Program-made: the position numbers and the translations under genes
Part shown: piece by piece, positions 34,186 to 46,012 of the stretch
Layout: each line of letters starts with the position of its first letter
Numbering within the stretch: position 1 is the first letter of the stretch
Notes under the pieces: model-generated
What the model was told of the DNA's origin: nothing
Seen by the model: the letters and a program-made list of their open reading frames with translations, nothing else
Database searches by the model: none
Assembly (NCBI GenBank): GCA_029582155.1
Contig: CM055908.1
Span: forward strand, 22,243,103-22,307,102
Direction: 5' to 3'
Origin: Panopea generosa
Lineage: Eukaryota; Mollusca; Bivalvia; Adapedonta; Hiatellidae
Length of the DNA stretch: 64,000 nt

Positions 34186-36566
34186 AAAAAAAGAAATGTC
34201 ACAGGTAAGTGTCGTCATACATACTAAAAGTGTGACCTTGACCTTTGAGGTACGGGTTTAGGTCTTACTTATGACACATGGTCATGTCATCTTGATAAAT
34301 TGAGCCAAGTTAAAGACAAAGTCACAGACCAGACACACAATATCAAACAAATTGAAAGTGTGACCTTGGCCTTTGAGGTAAGGTTCTGGGTCTTACATGC
34401 GACACTTAATTATGTCATGTTGATCAACTGAGCCAAGTGTTTTTAAAATTTATCCATAGATGACAAAGTTACAGACCGGACAAGAAATCTCAAAATGACT
34501 GAAAGTGTTGTCAAACAAAGTAAAATTGTGACCTTGACCTTTGAAGTGGGAGTCTGTGTATTAAGTGCAACTTGTCATGTTATGTTGATCATTTGTAGCA
34601 AATATTTATAAAATCCATCTATGCATGACAAAGTTACTGGCCTGACACGAAATCTCACACAGACTCAAGTGTTGTCAAACAAACTCAAAGTGTAACCTTG
34701 ACATTTGAGGTACACATGAGGGTCTTAGCGTGACACTTCATGTCAAGCTGATGAATTGAGCCAAGCGTTTTTAAATTTATCCATCGGTGACAAAGTTTCA
34801 TACTGGACACGAAATCTAAATCGGACTGAAAGTCATCAAACAAAGTTAAATTGTGACCTTGACCTTTGAAGTTGAAGTCTGGTTATTTGTTTCGTTTAAA
34901 CAATATTTTATTCACATACGTACATATATTTAGAATACATTTAACAATGAAGCAATAAAGTCATACATCTAACACATTATTTGAAAAGGATACAGAAAAA
35001 AGCTTTTGAAGCTTGTGTGAATCTGCTTCCGTTAAATTGTGACGTAGGAGTCTGGGTGTTACGGGCGACAAATCGTCATGTTTCATGATCATTTGTAGCT
35101 AGTATTAACAAAATTCATCTATGAATAACAAAGTTACAGGTCAGACACGAAATCTCACAGACTCAAAGTGTTGTCAAACAAACTCAAAGTGTGACCTTGT
35201 CATTTGAGGTACGCATGTGGGTCTTACTCTCGGCACGTCATCATGTTATGTTAATCATTTGTAGCACGTATTTATAAAATCCATTTATGCATGACAAAGT
35301 TACAGGCCAGACACGAATTCACAGGTAGAAATTTTCTTCCTTATGAACATGATAAATTATGTGTATTCCACTTAAGGTTATTATTTATATGCATTCAAAG
35401 AACCTTATCACCAGATGTAAGTTCTAATGAAAATATCATTATACTGTTAATGGTATATTTTTATCAATAAGCCTAGCACGCCGTGCGATGTAGTAACAAA
35501 TAGAACTTTAGTTTTTGATGTGTTAATAACCATTCCATTTTTTAAACACCATTCATTTAAGATATTCAAAGATGATTGGATATTTTTTTGTATAACAGCC
35601 TTTGATGTATTTATGTCAAATATTGTTGTATCATCTGCATACATATCTGTATTTGACACAATACCCTCAAGACTGAGAGGGAAATCATTTATAAATATAA
35701 AAAAAAACAAGGGAGTTTCTAATATAGAGCCTTGTGTGACCTTGACCTTTGAGGTACGGGTGTGGGTCTTACGTGCGACACGTCTTCACTTCATCTCGAT
35801 CAATGAGCCAAGTTAAAGACAAAGTGACAGACTAGACACGAATGGAAAGTGTGACCTTGACTTTTGAGGAAAGATTTCTGGGTCTAACATGCAACACTTC
35901 ATCATGCCAAGTGTTTTTGAAATTTATCCATAGGTGATAAATTTACAGACTGGAAACGAAATCTCAAACAGACTCGAAGTGTTGTCAAACAAACTCAAAT
36001 TGTGACCTTGACCTTTGAGGTACGGGTGTGGGTCTTGCTTGTGACACGTCATCATGTTATGTTAATCATCTGTAGCACGTGTCATTAAAATCCGTTTATG
36101 CACGACAAAGTAACAGGCCGGACACGAAATCTCACACAGACTCAAAATGTTGTCAAATAAACTCAAATTGTGACCTTGACCTTTGAGGTATGGGTGTGGG
36201 TCTGACTCGCGACACGTCGTCATGTTATTTTATCATTTGTAGCAAGTATCATTTAAATCCATCTATGCATGACAAAGTAACAAGCCGGACACGAAATCTC
36301 ACACAGACTCAAAATGTTGTCAAACAAACTCAAATTGTGACCTTGACCTTTGAGGTGCAGGTGTGGGTCTTACTCGCGACACGTAGTCATTTTTTGTTGA
36401 TCATTTGTAGCAAGTATCCACAAAATCCATCTATGTGTGACAAAGTTACAGTCTGGACACGAAATACCGGATGGAACGACGGACGGACGCTGCGATTACT
36501 ATGTGTGCCACCTCCAAAAATTATTTTGTTTGGGGGGGGGGGGGGGGGGGGGGGTGGCAAACAAAT
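34186..36566 (-). mobile_element. Pearl-like element, copy 2 (inverted)
   Basis: It carries reverse-complement copies of the ~168-bp core ('gtgaccttgacctttgaggt', 'atgcatgacaaagttac', 'gttgtcaaacaaactcaaa') seen at 10977-12803. Its ends also match: 'aagaaatgtcac' on the left and 'gacggacgctgcgattacta' with a poly-G tract (23 G, 36532-36554) on the right. An insertion at ~34880-35030 and a LINE fragment at 35335-35722 sit inside it. The uninterrupted copy of repeat R at 44530-45053 serves as empty site and brackets the insertion. Confidence 0.8.
35335..35722 (-). pseudogene. LINE reverse-transcriptase fragment
   Basis: The minus strand encodes FINDFPLSLEG, then YADDTTIFD, the RT motif with the YADD catalytic box, then LNEWCLKNGMVINTSKTKV. 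After a frameshift comes SGDKVL and NNNLKWNTHNLS, with an internal stop. The order is that of CR1/L2/Jockey-type non-LTR polymerases. It covers only the fingers-to-thumb part, has no ends, and is nested inside the pearl-like element. Confidence 0.8.
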
Positions 36567-36990
36567 GAAATAGTTCTAAATACTGGTTTTAAACATCGGT
36601 TGTGAGGTGACTTTAAAATTTTCGTCAGAAATCTCTTGAAGTCTTAACGTCCACGTAATCGGCTTACTTTTAAATACATCCCGTTTGAAAGCATCTACTT
36701 TCCCAAATATGTATTAGAATATTACGACTAATAAAAATACATTGAGTGTCTTGTGAAAAAAACTGACATATTAAGCATGTACTGGGTAGAGCCGTAATAT
36801 CTTTGGAAAAATATGTACTGACTATGGGAGAATTCCTTTATTAAGAGTTTAAGAGTGTCACTATGACATGATAAACAGTGTGGACTAGTTTTAATAGGTC
36901 CAGTTTTCTTATCAATTTTATCAATTGTACTAGTTTAACATAGTTGAATATTTGTGATCATAAGCAAATGAATTGATCAGTGTTATTTAA
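36567..36990 (+). repeat. Interspersed repeat R, right part of interrupted copy
   Basis: 'tagttctaaatactggtttt' through 'gtgttatttaactgc' matches 44655-45055 at high identity, with small indels. Confidence 0.88.
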
Positions 36991-37009
36991 CTGCGAAGAT
37001 TCAGAAAGT

Positions 37010-37957
37010 GGCGTAAAAACATAGGCGTAAGCTCCCCCACCTAATATTTAGATGGGGAGTGGCAGCATATATACAGTATATAGATATTGCCATAACCCCG
37101 GCGTTGTCAGCGTCGTCTGTAGACACCCAGGTTAAACTTTTACGTTTAAGTTTAGGATATCTATGCAACCACTCATTGAATATGAACGAAACTTTGCATG
37201 TGTGTTCACCATCATCAATGGAACACACAGATATAAGAACCATCACTCTGGATTGTATTTTAGCAGAGTTATGACCCTTTTTGGACTTAGACACCAAGGT
37301 TAAATTTTTGCGTTTAGTTGTGTTTAAGTTTAATATATCTATGTAACCACTCATTGGATATGAATGAAACTTTGCATGTGTGTTCAACATCATCAATAGA
37401 ACACACAGAGATAAGAAAAATAACTCTGGATTGCATTTTGGCAGAGTAATGACACTTTTTGGACTTGGACACCAGATTAAACTTTTGCGTTAAGTTGCGT
37501 TTAAGTTTAATATATCTATGCAACCACTCATTGGATATGAATGAAACTTCGCGTGTGTATTCACCATCATCAATGGAACACACAGAGACAAGAACCATAA
37601 CTCTGGATTGCATTTTGGCAGAGTTATGGCTCTTTTTGGACAAACTTTTTCAGGTTTAAGCTTTTTATCAGGTTAGATGTCTATGCAACCACTCATTTGG
37701 TATGAATGAAACTTCACATGTGTGTTCACCACCATCGATGAAACACACAGAGACAAGAACCATAACTCGGGGTTGCATTTTGGCAAAGTTTTGACCCTTT
37801 TGGAGTTAATTTTTTCTTCTGTAGACACCCCCCAGGTTAAACATTTGCGTTTAGTTGCGTTTAAGTTTTGGTGTTTGCCTCAAATCTTAATATTTGCGTG
37901 GGTGGTGAGTTTTATCCCATCGGCGAGCTTTGTTGTCTACTGACAACTCTTGTCTAG
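37010..37957 (+). mobile_element. Helitron-like nonautonomous element with ~165-180-bp tandem core
   Basis: A unique left part (37010-37130) is followed by about four core units ('ctatgcaaccactcattg' at ~37160, 37341, 37517 and 37681; each with 'catcatcaatggaacacac' and 'tctggattgcattttggcag'). The right end carries the hairpin GTTGTC-TACT-GACAAC (37932-37947), then TCTTGT, CTAG and a T. A hairpin ~10 nt before a terminal CTRR is the Helitron 3' signature. The left boundary is approximate because the 5' TC could not be fixed. The copy at 15177-15349 ends the same way. Confidence 0.68.
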
Positions 37958-38740
37958 TTTGCAGTGAATAGGGTTTACAACCCAGTGAAAGTTCCTGTTT
38001 AATACATCTTACAGTTTTTCTTTCTTAATAAAAAACGTTTAAGTATCACCGTGAAAATATTGGAGTAAATAACAACCAGTTTTCCAACTAAAACTTACTA
38101 TAATGTAGTTTTTGGCTTTTAAGATATAAAGGTTTTCCAGGGGAGGTCCCTCTTACCCCACCAGCAATGGACACCCTCTCCCACACTGGAGTAAATGTCA
38201 GCCATATTTTTCTCTTAAAAAATCACTAGAATAGCAGCATTTGGTGTTTTAAATGTCATCTTTTCAGAGTAGGTCCCTGTACCAACACCAGGAGGGACCC
38301 CCTCCCACACTATTATAAATAACAAGGAATTATATGTAGGGACGCATCTTTACAAGTCCTTGTAAATAACAACCATTTTCCAATTAAAACCTATTAGAAT
38401 GCCGTATGTTTTTTTATTATGAATTTTTTGCCGGGGAGAACCCCCATATCCCCATAACCAGGGATCACACCCTCCCAGATCTCCTCTCACGATTTGCTCC
38501 TATTGCATGCGGTAACAGGTTTAAAACCCGGTCGCATTCCCTTTTTAATACATTTTATGTTTTTTTTTTCTTTATAGAATATTTAAAAATCACAAAATAC
38601 TGGAGTTGTAACAACCATATCTTTATCTTAAAAACTCCATAGAAAAACAGCATTTGATAAAGATAACAAAATGATGCGGAGGTAGCCCCCGTAACTCCAG
38701 CAGCGGGAGGGGGTACTTCCTCCCACACTTTCGAAAGCAA
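37958..38740 (+). repeat. Degenerate tandem repeat, ~150-270-bp spacing
   Basis: Recurring phrases are 'gtaaataacaaccagttttc', 'accccctcccacactatta', 'ggttttccaggggaggtccc' and 'ttaatacat(c/t)tta', in the same order about four times. The copies are strongly diverged. No coding signal. Confidence 0.55.
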
Positions 38741-39276
38741 ATATGATCCATTGATGACGGATCGGAATCACGTCACGTGACTACTACAAAACATTAAACA
38801 CGAGTAGTGTTACACAGAAATAGCCCTAGACACTATGCTAAATATACTTAGTGTACTATACGAAACATGACCGGTCACTCTCTTTAATCCGGGACACCCC
38901 GGGACTTCATATTTTTTCATATTTAATAAATATAAACGATATTAAAAAAAGTTTTAACGTATAATAAGTGAGAAGAACTATTTACAAAATAATCCGCACA
39001 CAAATTGATAGGTATAGAGTTCTGGTTACCCCGGGACGCATCTTTACACCGGGGCATCACTGGAGTCCAGGAGTGGTAAAAATGGTTAGAGATAAACGAA
39101 TAAAAACTCAATGGTCATGTGTATGCTTATTTACGCTATTTATGTATATACAACAAAATAATTTACAATTTAATTTCGTTTCAGATCTACATCATGGAAA
39201 TTTATCACCTATCGTACGGCTTAACGTAAGCTTCTCACAATAAAATCACTCAGAAACTTTAATCCAATGCCGTATT

Positions 39277-39965
39277 TTGGATATTAAGCAGTTCTCAAAG
39301 ACTTCAAGAAACGCGTCACTCTTTTATAGTAAAAGTAATCTTAACATCGGGAAAGTCACTCTTTATGAGTATCAAGGGACACATCCGGTCAAATCTGAAG
39401 CATATGGTAATGCAAAGAAAGAACATTCGTTCGAACAAATCCCGAGACATAAACAAAATTCGAGTGCACATAAACTAAAAAAACTAGGAAAATATTTGGT
39501 AATTTCAATGACGGTACCACGTGACTTTAAAGTTGTACGAAATGTTCAACAAAACGCAAAAAAAGCAGAGGGAAGTAAACCTACCAATGTGGCGGATGAA
39601 CATCTGGAAGTACTCGGAATGTTAGATGCACACCCATTCGTACAAAAAGTCATACATAATAAAGATAAGGTACCATCCATCATCTGCTACACTAGTGAAC
39701 AAATACTTTCTCACTAGCGTAAAAACAGATCCTATTGGCATTGACCGGACATTCAATTTGGGAAATTTTTACGTGACTACACTAGTTTACAAAAACAACA
39801 GACTTCTCCAAAAAGATACAAACACCAATCCTGTGTTCATTGGTCCAATGCTGCTGTACGAAGATGCGACTGACATAACATACAAGTCCTTTCTGGAACA
39901 TGTCGCAACCACCGTGTACAGCGAAATCGACAAGATAAGTCGAAACATATTTATGTTTTTTTTTC
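39277..39965 (+). pseudogene. MULE-like transposase relic, frameshifted
   Basis: Frame 1 (39277-39717) encodes KKLGKYLVISMTVPRDFKVV, then ADEHLEVLGMLDAHPFVQKV and SIICYTSEQI before a stop. The protein continues one frame over from ~39710 as GIDRTFNLGNFYVTTLVYKN, then NPVFIGPMLLYEDATDITY and a helical stretch ending KISRNIFMF. The pair resembles the N-terminal half of a transposase-like family seen in mollusc and cnidarian genomes, in which IDRTF would be the first catalytic Asp motif of a MULE-type DDE domain. The remaining catalytic residues are missing, so it cannot be active. Family assignment is from memory of the pattern and moderate. Confidence 0.55.
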
Positions 39966-40136
39966 TTTGTTTACTACTTTTACGGGTGCCGAATACGATA
40001 TTTTTAAGGCAGGTGTGTCGTTCAAATATTGTATATTTGGTATTTAAATGATGATTTTGAGCTTAATTTACGTTTAATAGCAATGCATTTATCTCTCGAA
40101 TTACAAATGAAATCCCAAATCCCGTTTTATTGTACC

Positions 40137-40580
40137 TAGGTGACATATGGGGCTATGGCAATATATACCGAATTGTACGGAGAAACCAGTGTCAAACCTA
40201 TCTATGTTGACAGAGAAACAAGAATTATTTCTTTTCGTTCTGAATTTGTTATTCCACTACAACAAAGACTTACAAGTACGCTATATGGTATATATCTCGG
40301 CCACTTTGACTATACCAATCCGATGCTAGAATCTGTTTTATATGGATTAAAATGTGAAAACTATGCTTATAAAAAATGTTGTCTGAATGATGTCTGGGAG
40401 AAGCATGCTTTTCCTAACCATATGTGGCTTAACGCTACAGTCAAACAGAAGCTGGCAGACCTATTCTTGAACGACTGGTATTTAAATGTACACAATTCGT
40501 GCAAGTGTAAAAACTATAGACTATTTAAACATAAATATGAATTTGGAAAATATTTTATTAGAACATCAACAAAATGTTAA
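40137..40580 (+). pseudogene. LINE polymerase C-terminal tail relic
   Basis: It encodes TYGAMAIYTELYGETSVKPI, then a helical stretch, LNDVWEKHAFPNHMWLN, VKQKLADLFLNDWYLNVHNS and NYRLFKHKYEFGKYF, ending with TAA. The order GELG-like, then VKQ(K/R)L.D, then W, then C.NYR.FK matches the post-RT tail of non-LTR retrotransposons common in mollusc and cnidarian genomes. No RT core precedes it. Confidence 0.6.
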
Positions 40581-42125
40581 AATACGTTGTAAGGTTTAGA
40601 ACTCGTAATCACATATTACAATAGTAATATGCCAATAACATACAACTCATTCCTTCATTGAATTAGATTGTCATTTGTTAGTTGGTTTATTTATAAAAAA
40701 ATATTCATATTGACCAGGTTTCAGTATTTTTGGTTGGTTTATACACCAAATTAAGTAATGGCTTTCTAAATGCTCCTATTGTACTGTATTCTCCTCGTGA
40801 CATGTGTAATTTTGCATTGTTCTATAGTCTATAGCCTCTATTGTATGTATGTTCTGTTATTACTTGAAATTGTCATGTATGCCACGAATTGAGTGAATAA
40901 AACGACATATTGAGCTACCAGTAAATAAAATGGTATTTTTTTTTTAATAAAATCTTTTGCGTAACTTTTAAGCTTTGCCTATGTTAGTAAAACAGTAGAA
41001 AAAAATATATTGGTATATTTTTATATATAATTATAATGTAACTTGTTGTTTGTACACATGCATATATCATTGTGTTTTATTCTGTAATTTATTTATTTGT
41101 CTGTCATAAGTTATTATTAATCATAATTGTTGTTTGTTTTAGCACCTTATTAATTGGTGTTATGCAGGGTATCCACAACGAAGGTTGTATAGAATGATAG
41201 ATAATTAACTAATCTCTGTCCAAGCTTTAATGCCTCCTAAAATATAATGGGGAAGGTTCTTCCTTCAGTCTCCGGTCAAGAACTCTATTTTGACTGTACG
41301 GACTTGTGCATACACGTAACAGCACAAAAATCCACCACAACACTAAACGCCGCTCCGTTAGGTCCAAGGTCAATTTAATACACTTGGAGAGGTCAAAATC
41401 ATAGGTAATTTTCATTGCAGGTCTTTAGCGCCGTGACGCATACAGGGTTCATCGAAATTCACTGTTTAGTTAATTTTAAAGCCATTTTTCAACAGTAGTT
41501 TTAGTTATTCAGCAGTGCAAACGAACCTTACCTCTAACCCGACGACAAAAACAACGCATGTTGAAGGAAAATGGCCTTAGACGAAATTGTTTTCGGTCAA
41601 ATCGTCAGTTAGAACATGAGTTCCGTTGGGATCGTACCCACGACCCCCTAAATGCGCATTATTAGGTGGTCCTTATAATGCTTTTAGTCATCTCGTCTAC
41701 TACAGCTCTGTATTTTAGATCTTAATCGTGTTACGCGAATATTAACTAAACTAGGTGACTCCTTAAAACAACTTCTGTCGTACTTTGACTTGATATTGTA
41801 ATTATTTCTGATGCTTTAGAATCAGGAAGGTCATTCAGTATTGATTGAAAATGGAAAACGTTTTAAGCGGTACCAGGTGGATGTGGATGACGGATGATGA
41901 CAGACAATCAGCCCACACGGATATCTTTACAAGGTGTATTGTTAGATTGTTTACTCGGTATCGGCGTGTGTGTGCGGTGTTACATATCAGAAGTTTTTTA
42001 AGACTTTAATATGCATTAGATAACATAATACGATTCTGTTTAATAATTTTCAAATATATACAAAAATCACAATTGTAGCATTTCACAGATAATGAATATA
42101 TATATGTAATTTTATGTATGTATCA
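40581..42125. other. Intergenic, no gene seen
   Basis: AT-rich. A possible decayed inverted tRNA-like box B ('gtgggtacgatccca' on the minus strand) lies near 41625-41645. Nothing else is recognisable. Confidence 0.45.
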
Positions 42126-42203
42126 GGCTTGACTCGAACTACCGCTGACTCGAACTATTTTGTCCAGTCCCGTCGAGTTCGAGCGATCGAAGTTCTACTG
42201 TAG
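42126..42203 (+). mobile_element. Possible pogo/Tigger-type terminal fragment
   Basis: 'gtcgagttcgagcgatcgaa' with 'gttctactgtag' resembles the terminal inverted repeat (CAGTAGAAC... on the minus strand) of pogo-class DNA transposons and their MITEs. Only one end is visible. Confidence 0.4.
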
Positions 42204-43384
42204 TTTAAAGTGACAAACGGCAATAATAAAATCAGTGTTACTCATGTTCAAGCATGAAACAAATGAAGATATTATAAGCAAAGAATAACTATCTGAAACT
42301 TCAATCCATGGAATGTACATACATAGTTTTAAATTATAATAGTGTTTTTTTTGTTTGCCGTGTGTACCTTTGAAATAAGAATAATAGATATTGAAATTTG
42401 GCTTCTACGTTAGAGAGTGTAGATATTACAAACATGTACATGTATGAACTGGTACGGGTCTGATGAAAATACGAATTTTTGGACATATTTTCCATGTACA
42501 ATCTTCAGTCCATGAAATGATATACACATTCAAATAAACATGGCGTCTTATACAATTGATTTGATGTTATTAAGACTTTACACTAAAACAATCCACTACA
42601 AAATTACCATGATGTGCTGAAACTCTGTATTAACGGTACTATGCAGAATCATTGCAATATTCTAAAAATATTCATACAACACCTAAATAAAACGCAGCTG
42701 ACCTATTTTAAAGTCATCAATTATAACACCTTTAAATAGATACAAGTATGCCTCGCTATGTTTTAAATACTTTTATAGGTACTATAGGTGAAAACTATCG
42801 ATCTCGCACTCAAACATGCGCATTTGTTTTAAAACGATTCATTTTAATTCAAGCAACAACTTTATTTAGAATTTAAAAAACGGAATACGTCAGTATTAAT
42901 GCTTATTAATTCCAGACAACTTAGCGCATTGTTCTAAAGTAAGCACATGATTTATTATGACTTGAACATTTCAAATACATCACATTGTCAATGTAGTTAT
43001 ATCCAATGTGCTGGTTAACAACAAATAGACAACATGCTTTTATTTTGAATGACACACGTTACATTTGTATTTGATTGCATTTATTTATCTTAATTATATA
43101 ATTTATTCATTATATATGTGAATACTATGTGTATGTGTATATGTATCTATATGTATACTTATATGTATGTATAAGTGTATATGCATTATACATTGTGAAT
43201 AAAAAATGTTTTAAATATCACATAGGTCGTAATTACGGCCGGATATGAAAGTTTTTTTTTTTATATATGACTATTGTTGTAACGTTTGTATGTGACACTC
43301 TAATAAAATATAAAAGTCTAAGTCTTTGTTTCTGATGTAATAAAACCGACATCATTGATAACTAAGTGATACTATGGAAGATAA
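42204..43384. other. Intergenic / 3' flank of the minus-strand membrane-protein gene
   Basis: AT-rich, with a 'tatgtgtatatgta' microsatellite-like stretch at ~43120-43190. It would contain the 3' UTR of the gene ending at 43385. Minus-strand TTTATT-complement signals are too common here to choose one. Confidence 0.45.
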
Positions 43385-43553
43385 TTAGTCAACGACTCTG
43401 CTTATTCTGACCAATTCAAGCTCTACACCTGAATCATGTTTGTCAAATTCTAATTTCCTTGTTTTGGAACGTTTACGAATGTTTATAGTTGTCCCCTGGG
43501 AATTTCGAGGATGAAAACCAACGTCCTTCGATACAGCCAAGTTGTGAATAAAT
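43385..43553 (-). CDS. Membrane-protein gene: terminal exon, cytoplasmic tail
   Basis: Acceptor 'gttttcttcag', phase 2 in. It encodes FIHNLAVSKDVGFHPRNSQG, then a basic stretch (RKRSKTRK) and an acidic/hydrophobic end (SGVELELVRI), with TAA at 43385-43387. I see no ITAM, SH2-site or kinase motif. Confidence 0.78.
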
Positions 43554-45977
43554 CTGAAGAAAACGGAAATTTTGTAAGACAACTGAAATCTTTAATTGCA
43601 ATGAAAGTAACGTGCTGATAAATTTGTTTAATATGCAGTAATCCACATTCATGCACAAGCGTATACATGTATAACAAACAAAACAAACACAGTGACATGG
43701 TGATAGCTTGTATCTGAATTAAAATTTTACAGTTTTTCAGTATAATTGTAGTCTTAAAAGAAGAACACAATTTTGCATAGTTAAAAAGGAAACTGAAAAT
43801 TACACTTTTTTCTGCGATGTAATATAGGACTGCTGCAGATGTAATCACAATCACAATATATAAGTTCAGAGGGTATGTTTTGCAGAACCAATACATAAAC
43901 ACTAAGACGTATACGTCCGGCTGGACACGCAGTATACAAAGGACACAGCCACCACAAAACACAAATACAATCAACGTTTAGAACAATTTCATTAAAGAAA
44001 ATACACATATAAGAAAATGGATTAAATAAGTTCTGACTAAAATTCATTCCTTCGAAAATAATAAAAAACTTGTTATATATACTGGTATTTCACAATAAGA
44101 TAATAATGTTTTTATATACCACAGTCAATTAATGAAATAGAGACAATGAACGATTAATCGTTTATCTTTGTAAGTTTAAATGTATTTACCAAATTATTAA
44201 CATTTATAAATTAAACGTTAATGTTATATATACGTTTCCAATTCTGAATTAGATTTATAATATAACCGTTCGTATTGCTATTTCTTTGGCATAAACCAGC
44301 CTTATCTACTTTTCGATACTTACCGCCTTCGTCTTATGATGACTGCAACAATGAGAAGCAGGACAATGGCAGCAGAAGACACGCCAGCTATGATCGGTAT
44401 TGCTAGAATACAATTATAGATGTAAGTTCCATTATAATTAAGACAGTCTTGCGTTTTCTATTTGTTTCACAGTTAACAATTAAACCGAAAATAAGCAGCT
44501 ATGATCGGTATAACTATAATAAAGTAAATGTATAGGGTTTTCATTACACTTAAGTCAGTTGTGTTTTAATAGTTACCCAAATTTAAATTAATTCAAAAAC
44601 TTCTTTGTTTGAATACATGCTGTAAACTTCTCTTTAATCGAAATATAAAATTGAAAAAGTTCTAAATACTGGTTTTGTGAGGTGACTTAAGATCTTCGTC
44701 AGAAATCTCTTGAAGTCTTAGCATACACGTACTTGGCTTACTTTTAAATGTATCCCGTTTGAAAGCATCTACTTTCCCAAATATGTATTATAATATTGCG
44801 ACTAATAAAATACATTAACTGTCTACGATAAAAACTGACATATTGAACATGTATTGGATCGAACCGTAATATCTCTGGAAAAATATGTACTGACTATCGG
44901 AGCATTCCTTTATTAAGAATGTCACTATGACATAATACACAGTGTGGACTAGTTTAAACAGGTCCAGTTTCCTTATCAATTTTATCAGTTGTACTAGTTT
45001 GACATAATTGAATATTTGTGATCATTAGCAAATGAATTCATAAGTGTTATTTATAAACAGAAATGAATACATATATATAAATATATATTGATATGCATAA
45101 AATATATAAATATTTTATAAATAAATAATATATTAATTAATAATTTACTTTCTAAACAATCATATATATTATTGTTATATTATTTGACAAGTAAATTATT
45201 TATGTATATATCATTAATTTATAAATTACGATATATACAAATATGTAGATATTCGGCTGTAGTCGATATATACATGTGACCAGTGTATGTTTTGCATAAA
45301 AAATAACCAATAAAAACTTAGTTCTAAGTTTAGCATATTCAGAAAATTGTTATCAATTCTAAATATTAAATGTATCAAGTATTTTACTGATCTGACTAAA
45401 CATAATTTTCTTCATTAAAACATACCATTGATTTTCTCTGGTCTACTTGGCATGTCTTGTACTTAAAAAATAATAAGAAAACAAATTTAATTATAAAACA
45501 AATGGTTATAGATCTAATACAAAAAATAATAACAGATTTCTTATAAAAACAAAAAGAATGAAAATATATTATGTATAATGAAAAAAGCAACATCTTAGTG
45601 TTTTGAAAAACTAACTGTGCATTTTATTACGAGACATTTAAAGTGACATTAATTATGATGGTAACATGTCTCATAATTGTGTGAAATGGATCAGATTCAT
45701 TTATACGGAAATGCTTGGAATTTTGTTATGAGAATGACCTCTTTAAACAGAATAAGGTGACCCATTCGAGTCAGTAGGATTTCTGCAATTTGAGATATTT
45801 AAAATATATTAACGTACCTGAACAGTCTCGTGCGTCAGTAGACCCGACTCCGACTGTATGTTTTCCTTCAGGACAAGGGATACAACTCGTTTGACCATCA
45901 TCGTCCTGGTAGGTATCGCGGTCGCAGAGTTTGCAGTCCTGTTCGTGCAAATAGGAGCCAGTCCCGCATGGTACTAT

Positions 45978-46012
<35 letters not shown>

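Noticed and set aside
36190..36573. 127-codon open frame ending in poly-Gly
   Set aside because: Runs through pearl-like core repeats and a 23-G tract; no protein-like composition.
37001..37659. Open frames of 70-130 codons on both strands
   Set aside because: Generated by the ~170-bp core repeats of the Helitron-like element; units repeat the same peptide.
43483..44047. Minus-strand open frames with hydrophobic stretches (possible small membrane proteins)
   Set aside because: They lie in the intron between the TM and tail exons or out of frame with the tail exon, and no splice site supports them.
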